In this document: piece by piece, positions 31,871 through 38,628 of the stretch | Position numbering within the stretch: position 1 is the stretch's first letter | How the letters are laid out: each line of letters starts with the position of its first letter | DNA from: an uncultured Prevotella sp. | GTDB lineage: Bacteria > Bacteroidota > Bacteroidia > Bacteroidales > Bacteroidaceae | Direction: 5' to 3' | Length of the DNA stretch: 49,991 nucleotides | Assembly (NCBI GenBank): GCA_934204655.1 | Contig: CAKPZJ010000019.1 | Location: forward strand, 1 to 49,991 | Translations under genes and position numbers: made by a program | The notes under the pieces: model-generated | What the model was told of the DNA's origin: nothing | Databases searched by the model: none | The model's input: only the letters and a program-made list of their open reading frames with translations

Positions 31871-32074
31871 ATCTCTTGTCTATTTAGTTACACCCTATAA
31901 ATGCAAAAAACGTACAATCCTTGCATCCATTGACTACTTTTAACACTTAGGCGACCGATGGGGCGTGGCGTAACAAGTACCCCAAACGCCATGCAGGGTT
32001 CCTCAAGAACTTTCGCCATGGTTCCGAAAAATAAAATGATGGTGTCGGCCGGTAGGGCGATTACCATAGGGACA

Positions 32075-32104
32075 TAAAAAAAAGTCCGATATAAAATCGG
32101 ACTT
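32075..32104 (-). terminator. Terminator of the tRNA gene
   Basis: On the minus strand AAGTCCGAT pairs with ATCGGACTT around a five-base loop and is followed by a run of eight T (32076-32083, overlapping the last stem bases). Confidence 0.92.
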
Positions 32105-32109
32105 AATAG

Positions 32110-32182
32110 TTGCGGAGGCAGGACTCGAACATGCGACCTCCAGGTTATGAGCCTGGCGAGCTACCAACTGCTCCACTCCGCG
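32110..32182 (-). tRNA. tRNA-Met (CAT), initiator type
   Basis: A full cloverleaf reads on the minus strand: 7-bp acceptor stem, D-arm GAGC/GCTC, anticodon loop CTCATAA with anticodon CAT, T-loop TTCGAGT, discriminator A. CCA is not encoded. Position 1 is C facing A72, the unpaired first position that marks initiator tRNAs. The anticodon stem is CCAGG/CCTGG, so the usual three G-C pairs of initiators are A-T, G-C, G-C here. The T-stem GCATG/CCTGC has one T-C mismatch. A strong promoter and terminator frame it as a single-gene unit. Confidence 0.93.
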
Positions 32183-32204
32183 ATATGTTTCTTAATTGCG
32201 AGTG

Positions 32205-32235
32205 CAAAGGTACGCTAAAAATCCGAATACTGCAA
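32205..32235 (-). promoter_or_regulatory. Promoter of the tRNA-Met gene
   Basis: TTG (32233-32235, minus), a 20-bp spacer and TACCTTTG (32205-32212) followed by CA, 22 bp before the tRNA 5' end. Confidence 0.8.
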
Positions 32236-32307
32236 GTATTATTGCGTTTTTTTTCGTTGCCACGTTATCATCTGTTAAAAACAGGGGCGAGCGAACGACT
32301 CCGGCGG

Positions 32308-32328
32308 CCCCGTTAACGGATAACGGGG
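32308..32328 (-). terminator. Hairpin across the stop codon of the first GH43 gene
   Basis: CCCCGTTA pairs perfectly with TAACGGGG over a 5-base loop. The stop codon lies within the stem. No T-run follows directly, so it may protect the 3' end rather than terminate. Confidence 0.5.
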
Positions 32329-33317
32329 CGCGCGCCACCCTTACTGGGCACACCGTCCTTGATAGTAGGCCAGCCGTTGACCCAGACAATGGGATCCATC
32401 CAAAGGACACGGCCGGCATGAAGGTCGCGGCGCATGAAACCATGGTAGAAAAGCCAGTCGGTGCCAGCATCATCGGTGATAATCTCAGCATTGTGACCAG
32501 GGCCGACCACGCGGCGGTTGCCGTGGAGGATAACGTGGATGGCATCGTCCTCAAGCATAGACTTGCCATCAGGAGTAAGATACGGGCCGAACAGACTGGT
32601 GGAGCGGCCGACGATGACACGATAGGTACTCTTAGCTCCATCACAGCAGGTGCCAGCAGAGCCAAACAGGTAGTAATAGCCATCGCGCTTATGGATGTAA
32701 GTAGCCTCCATCTGGGTACCAGCTATCTTAAACTTGTCAGCGCCAGGCTTCACCGAGAGGCCATCGGCACTCAGTTCGATACCATAGATGCCGCGGAAGC
32801 TACCCCAGAAGAGATACTTATGACCATTGTCATCGATATAGAATGGGTCAATACTATTCTGGACACCTATCTCGTTACTGAGGAACAGTTTGCCGTGGTC
32901 GGTGAATGGGCCCTGAGGCTGGTCGGCCGTAGCCACGCCGATACCACAGCTCCACTCGCCACCCCACTGCGACTTAGCGTAGTAGAGTACGTACTTACTG
33001 CCAATGCGGTTGATGTCTGGGGCCCAGAGACCACCCTTGGGAACCATCTGAGGGCGGGTTTCGGGCGTAAAGGCCGTCCCGACGTATGCCCAGTCTACCA
33101 AATTCTTAGACTTGTATATCGGCAGATTGCGGATGCTTTCCGTGGCATACAGGTAGTAGTACCCGTCATCGGCCTTGATGATGGTTGGGTCGGGCAAGGA
33201 TGTCCGCTCTATCGGGTTGGTATAACTATTGTTGGCCGAGTTATCGGCGGCGACAGGGAGTGTGGCCGACGCCGAGAGCGCAAGCACTACACTAAGCAAA
33301 ATAGCTTGTTTCTTCAT
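32313..33317 (-). CDS. Glycoside hydrolase family 43 (endo-arabinanase-like)
   Basis: A 334-residue secreted enzyme (signal peptide 1-24, ending PVAAD) with a single five-bladed propeller domain. The three carboxylates of GH43 are visible: base D43 in SLPDPTIIK, pKa-setting D157 in NSIDPFYID and acid E204 in GTQMEATYIHKRDGYYYLF. H275 in GPGHNAEI matches the central metal-binding His of arabinanases. The layout is closest to subfamilies with endo-1,5-alpha-L-arabinanase activity, but subfamily assignment by eye is uncertain. A -7 element lies at 33382. It neighbours a second GH43 and a secreted 668-residue protein on the same strand. Confidence 0.88.
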   Translation of the reverse strand: MKKQAILLSVVLALSASATLPVAADNSANNSYTNPIERTSLPDPTIIKADDGYYYLYATESIRNLPIYKSKNLVDWAYVGTAFTPETRPQMVPKGGLWAPDINRIGSKYVLYYAKSQWGGEWSCGIGVATADQPQGPFTDHGKLFLSNEIGVQNSIDPFYIDDNGHKYLFWGSFRGIYGIELSADGLSVKPGADKFKIAGTQMEATYIHKRDGYYYLFGSAGTCCDGAKSTYRVIVGRSTSLFGPYLTPDGKSMLEDDAIHVILHGNRRVVGPGHNAEIITDDAGTDWLFYHGFMRRDLHAGRVLWMDPIVWVNGWPTIKDGVPSKGGARPVIR

Positions 33318-33381
33318 ATCTTTCTTCTATATTTATAGTTTGTGTAATAGTCCTTATATTAATAATGTATACAGGCCGATG

Positions 33382-33389
33382 CAAAATTA
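33382..33389 (-). promoter_or_regulatory. Possible -7 element for the first GH43 gene
   Basis: TAATTTTG followed by CA on the minus strand lies 65 bp before the start codon; the closest TTTG is only 12 bp upstream, so the -33 element is unclear, as expected if an activator is needed. Confidence 0.45.
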
Positions 33390-33478
33390 CGAAAACGGGC
33401 GCAAAGGGCACCGCTTATCATCTGCTTTTTTGCCACCCAGCGAGATGCCAAGACTGCAACCACCGCTCCGACACCCTG

Positions 33479-34477
33479 CTAACGCGCTGACCGCGATACC
33501 CTGAGGAAAGTAAACGACCCAGGCTTGAGGGCGAACTGGCCATCGGCAAAGATGAGTTCGACCAAGGCCGTGCGACGCGGGCCCACTTTCTGGTCAGAAC
33601 GATGGGTATGAAACACGTAGAACCAGCGCCCGTCGGCCGTCTGGAACAAGTCGCCATGGCCGGTACCCGGGATGCCGATGTCGGACTGGCTAATCAGCGG
33701 ACGGTCGTGCTTCTGCCATGGCCCCCAGGGAGAGTTAGAGGTGGCATAGCCCACGGCATAAGCCGGATTACGGAAATCGTTGGCCGAATAGAACAGATAG
33801 TAAGTACCAGAGATACGAACCACCGTGGGACCTTCAGCAACAGGCCAGTCGGCATGGTTCACATTCTCCCAGACAGACTGGGCATGTATCTGCTCGCGGG
33901 CCGTGGCCAGCTCCACGCTGTCCATGCCGACCGTCATGCGGACACAGTAGATGCGGTTGCCCTCGTGCAGACGCACGTGATAGAGATATACATTGCCGCC
34001 ATCACGGAAGACAAAGGGGTCTATCTGACGGGTTACAGAGGGAAGGCTGCGGTGACGCTGCTGGACAAACGGGCCTACAGGCGAGTGGCTGGTAGCCACG
34101 GCTATCTGCTCATTGGCAGTATAGGCCATATAATAGGTGTCGCCCGAGCGATACACCTGAGGAGCCCAGAAGCCGCAGGTACCAAAGACGCTATCGCGCA
34201 CCAGGGCATAGCCATCGCAGGCACCCACGGGGCCCTCCCAGTGACTGAGGTCGGACGAGCGGTAACACAGGAAGCCCTCGTCGACACACGGACTGGTGCC
34301 ATAGAGATAGTAGACGCCATCGGTATCGCAGTAGATAGTAGGGTCGGCCAGGTAGATATAGTCGGTACCAGGCTGCGAACCACTCTCAGCGGGCTGCGAG
34401 TCTATAACAAAAGCACTGCTTCCCGCAAAGAAAGCAGGAAACAGTGCCGTCATCAAAACACTTAAAAAACTAATCAT
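33479..34477 (-). CDS. Glycoside hydrolase family 43, second enzyme
   Basis: A 332-residue exported GH43 protein. Its N-terminal hydrophobic stretch (1-23, ISFLSVLMTALFPAFFAG) lacks the usual Lys/Arg, so the start or the signal type is unsure. Catalytic residues are D45 in LADPTIYCD, D153 in RQIDPFVFRDG and E215 in VAEGPTVVRISGTYYLFYS, and H274 in GTGHGDLF. The sequence differs clearly from the neighbouring GH43 and looks like the exo-acting arabinofuranosidase/xylosidase group. It sits between the other GH43 and the 668-residue protein, 107 bp downstream of the latter, in the same direction. Confidence 0.85.
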   Translation of the reverse strand: MISFLSVLMTALFPAFFAGSSAFVIDSQPAESGSQPGTDYIYLADPTIYCDTDGVYYLYGTSPCVDEGFLCYRSSDLSHWEGPVGACDGYALVRDSVFGTCGFWAPQVYRSGDTYYMAYTANEQIAVATSHSPVGPFVQQRHRSLPSVTRQIDPFVFRDGGNVYLYHVRLHEGNRIYCVRMTVGMDSVELATAREQIHAQSVWENVNHADWPVAEGPTVVRISGTYYLFYSANDFRNPAYAVGYATSNSPWGPWQKHDRPLISQSDIGIPGTGHGDLFQTADGRWFYVFHTHRSDQKVGPRRTALVELIFADGQFALKPGSFTFLRVSRSAR

Positions 34478-34584
34478 CTATCTGTCTAACTTAATGATGC
34501 TTTTTCAATGTCGCTACGAACTACGCGATGGTCACGGTAAGCAGGGCCGTCATGGCCCCGCAGGCCGTAGTGGCCACGGCGCGA

Positions 34585-36591
34585 TTACTTCTTAAAGAAG
34601 CTCTCGGTGCGGGTAGGTGTATAAAGCTCCCAAAGTGAAGCAATGGTCCAGCCAGGTGCAAAGTAATTGTTGTAAAATCCCTTGCCGTTGCGGCCATAGT
34701 CCCAGTGGGTATGCTGAACCACTTCGGGATAGAAACCAGGCTTGGCGATGCCGCAGTGGCGCTCGGCCGTGGGCATAAGCTGGTCCATCGAAGTGTAGAT
34801 AACCTTATACATTTGGGCGAAACGGCTGTCGGCCGTCTGCTGACCAAGCCACTTGAGAATATGACCGAACTCGAACACGAACACATCGATGTGGTTGTTC
34901 TCAACCGATACGTTGCCCCATCCGCGCGACTTCAGTCCGAGGTCGCCCAGCATCTGGCCCTGGGCGAAAGGTACGTCCCAGAGGTAGTACCACGACAGGG
35001 CGAAGTAGGTAGACTCGCGACAGAGGTCGATATAGTGCTGGCGGGCCTTGCCCTTGGTAACGAGGGCCATGTAGTAGGTAGCCGTAACCGCGCTGATGGC
35101 TGCTTCCTTGTCCTCGCAGTTGGCATCGAGTGTCGACGAGAAGTAATCGCTCTTGGCGATGATGTTCTTCTCCAGATAGTCGATAGTGCGCTCGGCGGCC
35201 TTGAGGTAACGCTTGTCGCCAAAGTACTTGTAGGCCATCACCAATGGCACGGTGGCCGAGGGGGTACTACCACCCGACTTGTCAACCACGCTGCCATCGT
35301 CCTGGAACTTGCGGGGAAAACTGCCGTCGGCGTTCTGCAGACGGACGAAGTTATCGAGGATGGTGCGCACGCGCTTTTCCCAGTCGCGATGCAGCTTACC
35401 ACGGTTTTTGTCATACTTGAGCATGTGCAGGATGGCGTAGATGCCCTCGCTCTGCTGGCGTATGCTGTGACGGCCACCCCAAGGTTGCTTGCTGCCGTAG
35501 TTAAGACGGTCGTAGATGTAGCCCGCCTCTGTGAAACCGTTGTGCAGGAAACTGTCAAAGATAGACCGGCCCATCTGTACAAGCTGAGCATCGTTATTGG
35601 CCTCGCCATACTCTAACTCGTTAAAGGCGTTGAGCAGCACGCGGCCACAGAAACCCAACTCCAGTTCGTTAGCAGGCTCGCACTTGTCAGTAAGGAGCGA
35701 GAGACCGGAGTTGTACTTCAGGTCGTACTTGTCAACATACGACTCGCGGAAGTAGCCCGTAAGGTTCTTCTTAACCTCAGCCACATTGACATCGGCCTTA
35801 ATGGGCTGCGGGTTGATGCGGTCAAAGCAGTAGTTCCATGTATCAGCCACGTACTTGCCGTAATCGGCCTCGCGGCCCTCGTGCAGCGTCCACGTCAGGG
35901 TCTTCTTCTCGCCCTTATCCAGCTTGGCAAAGGTGTAGATGGCCGGCGTGAGCGTCAGCTTGCGGGTATATCGCTTCGGGGTCTCTATATATGGATAGCC
36001 AAAGGTCAACTTGGCCTTGCCCGTTTCATTGTCAAAGCCCACATAGCCCAGCGATGTGGGGCCGCCCAGTATCACCTCGCCCTGGGCAAGGGGTATCAGC
36101 GCGTCGGAAGGCTGCGCGTCTATCTGCCGCAGTACCGACAGCGAGGCTCCGGCCTGCTGCGAGAATACGCCCGACAACGGTGCCGAGAGGCGGTCTTCGC
36201 GTACATTCCAGCTCTTAGCCACATGGAAAGAGGGGGCAGTGTTAGGAGAGCGCAGGTTCTGGTGATACCAGAAGCCGGGGAGGTAGAAGTCGCACTGGTC
36301 GGTATCATAACCCGTGGCAACCTCCATTCCTATATTATAGTACACCCTCTCGCGTGCCTGAAGGGTAACGGTAAGTGTGGTCTCGCCACCAACAGTAGTC
36401 TGGCTGTAACTGATGTCGATGGGGAGCGCCTTGCCCTGCGCGTCAACCAGCTGGTTGCCCTTTGCAGTGAGCGCGTGCTTTACGCTGGTATTGCCTGGTT
36501 TCTTCAGACTGATGTGATAGGTCACGTTGGCAGCCTCAGCCATCACCATTGGCACGATGAGGAGAAATGAGATTAACGCCTTCTTTAACAT
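34585..36591 (-). CDS. Secreted protein of unknown family, probably an alpha/alpha-toroid glycosidase
   Basis: A 668-residue exported protein (signal peptide 1-21, ending AEAAN). Residues about 22-260 are beta-rich with many Thr/Tyr. Residues about 290-650 are helical, with repeated aromatic-rich helices and Gly/Ser loops (GFTEAGYIYDRLNYG, GGRHSIRQQSEGIYAILHML, VRLQNADGSFPRKF, PLVMAYKYFGDKRYLKAAER, ENNHIDVFVFEFGHILKWLG), the look of six-hairpin glycosidases or polysaccharide lyases. I do not recognise the family. Placement before two GH43 genes suggests action on the same glycan. A TAACTTTGCA element lies at 36677. Confidence 0.65.
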   Translation of the reverse strand: MLKKALISFLLIVPMVMAEAANVTYHISLKKPGNTSVKHALTAKGNQLVDAQGKALPIDISYSQTTVGGETTLTVTLQARERVYYNIGMEVATGYDTDQCDFYLPGFWYHQNLRSPNTAPSFHVAKSWNVREDRLSAPLSGVFSQQAGASLSVLRQIDAQPSDALIPLAQGEVILGGPTSLGYVGFDNETGKAKLTFGYPYIETPKRYTRKLTLTPAIYTFAKLDKGEKKTLTWTLHEGREADYGKYVADTWNYCFDRINPQPIKADVNVAEVKKNLTGYFRESYVDKYDLKYNSGLSLLTDKCEPANELELGFCGRVLLNAFNELEYGEANNDAQLVQMGRSIFDSFLHNGFTEAGYIYDRLNYGSKQPWGGRHSIRQQSEGIYAILHMLKYDKNRGKLHRDWEKRVRTILDNFVRLQNADGSFPRKFQDDGSVVDKSGGSTPSATVPLVMAYKYFGDKRYLKAAERTIDYLEKNIIAKSDYFSSTLDANCEDKEAAISAVTATYYMALVTKGKARQHYIDLCRESTYFALSWYYLWDVPFAQGQMLGDLGLKSRGWGNVSVENNHIDVFVFEFGHILKWLGQQTADSRFAQMYKVIYTSMDQLMPTAERHCGIAKPGFYPEVVQHTHWDYGRNGKGFYNNYFAPGWTIASLWELYTPTRTESFFKK

Positions 36592-36676
36592 GGTCCAGTA
36601 GTTTTGATTTTTGAGAATCGTTATTTGTTTTTTTATCTGTTATTGCCGCAGAGAAACAGTTGTTCTCCGACGAGTG

Positions 36677-36684
36677 CAAAGTTA
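36677..36684 (-). promoter_or_regulatory. -7 element for the 668-residue protein gene, within a dyad
   Basis: TAACTTTG followed by CA on the minus strand. GCAAAGTTAC (36676-36685) is inverted as GTAACTTTGT (36708-36717), leaving a 22-bp spacer. No proper -33 element is seen, so an activator is likely. Confidence 0.5.
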
Positions 36685-36904
36685 CGAATAAGCCACCAGC
36701 GTGCATGGTAACTTTGTGTAGAATATCTGTATTTTTATTGCCAATTACCTATATTTTCATCCAGATGACAAGAGTACCCGTAGCCACCGCTCCGTGCCCA
36801 TCCGAGCCATGAAATAGATAAAAATCAGCTATATACGCACTACTAAAAGGCGCAGGGCAAAAAGCAGTGGGCATGTTGACTGACACCGAGAGGGCACCCA
36901 GCAG

Positions 36905-37078
36905 AGAAAAGTAACGAGATAAAAAAGCAACAAGGTAAAAAGCACTGCTGGCAATCCTTCATAGATGAACCAATAGCCATCGCAGTAAATGAAAAGACCG
37001 ACCTTTACGTTTCTAATGACGGCTCCCAGCTCGCTAATGACGGCTCCGGGAAACATAAAGGTCAACCTCCACGAATAG
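36905..37078 (+). repeat. Dispersed intergenic repeat, copy 3
   Basis: The core 36989-37078 has the same block order as copies 1 and 2: ATGAAAAGACCGACCTTTAC, two CTAATGACGGCTCC units 21 bp apart, then CATAAAGGTCAACCTCCACGA. The A-rich flank (AAAGCAACAAGGTAAAAAGC) matches the arm of copy 1. The core is one open frame of 29 codons from ATG 36989 to TAG 37076-37078. Confidence 0.65.
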
Positions 37079-37224
37079 GGGGATAATACTCGTTATCCCA
37101 AAGAGATACTCTGCCCCACGCTTACTACCTCACATCTCCCTTGGAGTGCTTGGGGGCTTTATTGGAGAATAGGAGGGGTGTTCCACGGGAGCCTCCGCAG
37201 TATCCATAAGAGCCACGAGGAGCA

Positions 37225-37791
37225 CTATCCCTTATCGGCCGTATCAGCTCCATCCCCTTTGGAGGTTGGGGTGGCATCGGTGCCAGACTGGCCATACTCT
37301 CCTAACGGCTCGGCGGCCATAGCCGGAGCATTGTCAGGGACAGGGGGCGGATAGCTGTGCTCTATGTCGCTCAGGAAGATGTGGTTGAGGGTATAGGCAA
37401 GCGATTCTAAGGTCTGCTGACGGCAAGCCGGACGCAGCTGACACTCCCACACCACCACGCAGTGCCAGCCCATATCGGCCAGACGCTGCTGCTCAGCCAC
37501 GTCGCGGCGGCGGTTGCGCGCTATCTTGTCGCGCCAGAACTCGGTGTGGGTTTGGGGCAGGCGAAAAAGGCTGCAGTCCTGGTGCCCATGCCAGAAACAG
37601 CCGTTAACAAAGACGCAGGTGCGATACTTGCGTAAGACAATATCGGGGTGACCGGGCAACCGCGGACTATTGAGCCTGAACCTAAAACCGCGGGCCCACA
37701 GAAAACGGCGTACCACCAGCTCGGGGCGCGTATTCTTGGACTTTACCGCCGCCATGTTACGATGTATCTGCTCGGGTGTACGCTTGTCCAT
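37225..37791 (-). CDS. vsr: Very short patch repair endonuclease (Vsr)
   Basis: A 188-residue nuclease that nicks at T:G mismatches left by deamination of 5-methylcytosine. The catalytic D50 is in PGHPDIVL and the active-site FVNGCFWHGHQDC stretch (61-73) with its zinc-binding residues is complete. RNMAAVKSKNTRPELVVRRF (11-30) is the family start. The last 46 residues (Pro/Asp/Gly-rich) exceed the usual family length of about 135-150. The start at 37791 is chosen by homology; the longer frame would run towards yjbQ. No cytosine methyltransferase is in the window, so its partner must be elsewhere or missing. The gap to yjbQ is 22 bp. Confidence 0.92.
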   Translation of the reverse strand: MDKRTPEQIHRNMAAVKSKNTRPELVVRRFLWARGFRFRLNSPRLPGHPDIVLRKYRTCVFVNGCFWHGHQDCSLFRLPQTHTEFWRDKIARNRRRDVAEQQRLADMGWHCVVVWECQLRPACRQQTLESLAYTLNHIFLSDIEHSYPPPVPDNAPAMAAEPLGEYGQSGTDATPTSKGDGADTADKG

Positions 37792-37813
37792 AGCCCCCAC
37801 GCTCCCTATAATG

Positions 37814-38224
37814 CTACTCGATAATGGTAGCCACGATATGACGTGGCCCACCGTGGTTGCGAAACTCGCAGAGGTACACGCCCTGCCAAGTGCCCAGACA
37901 GAGTTGGCCCTGGGCGATGGGGATACTCACACTCACCCCGGTAAGGATAGACTTAGCGTGGGCGGGCATATCATCGCCCCCCTCTAACACGTGGTCGTAA
38001 TAAGGCTGGTTCTCTGGAACCAGGTGATTGTAGATGGCCGTCATATCCGAGCGGACAGAGGGGTCCCAGTTCTCACAGACAGACAGGGCGCAGCTGGTGT
38101 GCTGTACGAAGAGATGGAGCACACCCACCTGGGGCAGGTCGGGTATGTGCTGGAGCACCTCAGAGGTGATAAGGTGGCACCCCCGGGGGCGCTCGCGCAG
38201 GGCAAAGGTGTACTGACGGGCCAT
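37814..38224 (-). CDS. YjbQ-family protein
   Basis: A 136-residue protein of the UPF0047/YjbQ family, some of which show weak thiamine-phosphate synthase activity; the real role is unclear. The conserved parts are HTSCALSVCENWDPSVRSDM (about 42-61), EGGDDMPAHAKSILTG (about 80-95) and GTWQGVYLCEFRNHGG (about 110-125). Its start codon overlaps the stop of the rhodanese gene by one base (TAATG), so translation is probably coupled. No thiamine gene or TPP riboswitch is nearby. Confidence 0.9.
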   Translation of the reverse strand: MARQYTFALRERPRGCHLITSEVLQHIPDLPQVGVLHLFVQHTSCALSVCENWDPSVRSDMTAIYNHLVPENQPYYDHVLEGGDDMPAHAKSILTGVSVSIPIAQGQLCLGTWQGVYLCEFRNHGGPRHIVATIIE

Positions 38225-38628
38225 TACTTCACCACACTTTTACCCGCGGCGGCCCACTCGATGATGCCGCCACGCAGATTGACCACCCTGTAACCAACGG
38301 CAGCCAACTGGCGGGCTGCCGCCATAGACCGTTTGCCACTCCGACAATACACATACACCTCTCTATGGCGGTCGAGCCGACGGGCACTGTCCATAAAGGC
38401 CGGCTGGAGCACATCTATATTCACCGCGTGGGCGATGTGGCCCGCGGCATACTCATCGGCGGTACGCACATCTACCACCTGCACGCTGTCGGCCTGTATG
38501 GCCCGCTCAAAAGCGGTGGCATCTACGCTCCTAATGCTGTCGGCCGACTGGGCACAGGCTCCTAATACACTGGTCATCAATACTAACACTATGGTCTTAA
38601 TACGTTGTATCATACTCACTGTCATCAT
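38224..38628 (-). CDS. Lipid-anchored rhodanese-like protein
   Basis: A 134-residue single-domain rhodanese with a lipobox (LGAC, Cys25), so it should be exported and lipid-anchored. The active-site loop is C95-R-S-G-K-R100, a standard six-residue rhodanese loop with catalytic Cys, preceded by VVDVRTADEYAAGHIAHAVN (51-70). Periplasmic rhodaneses carry sulfur or respond to redox conditions; a target is not evident. It starts directly at the stop codon of the large hybrid regulator (no gap) and runs into yjbQ. Confidence 0.9.
   Translation of the reverse strand: MMTVSMIQRIKTIVLVLMTSVLGACAQSADSIRSVDATAFERAIQADSVQVVDVRTADEYAAGHIAHAVNIDVLQPAFMDSARRLDRHREVYVYCRSGKRSMAAARQLAAVGYRVVNLRGGIIEWAAAGKSVVK

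Larger units (their letters stand above)
36592..37224. other. 633-bp intergenic region with promoter, dyad and repeat copy 3
   Basis: Nothing here looks like a conventional gene. It contains the -7 element for the 668-residue protein (36677-36684) inside an inverted repeat (36676-36717), an A-rich segment (36905-36945) and the core of the dispersed repeat (36989-37078). Confidence 0.6.

Noticed and set aside
37792..37851. Upstream extension of vsr by 20 codons
   Set aside because: Homologues start at MDKRTPEQ; the extension overlaps the end of yjbQ.
37814..38224. Thiamine pathway locus around yjbQ
   Set aside because: No thi genes and no TPP riboswitch; the family name rests on weak side activity.
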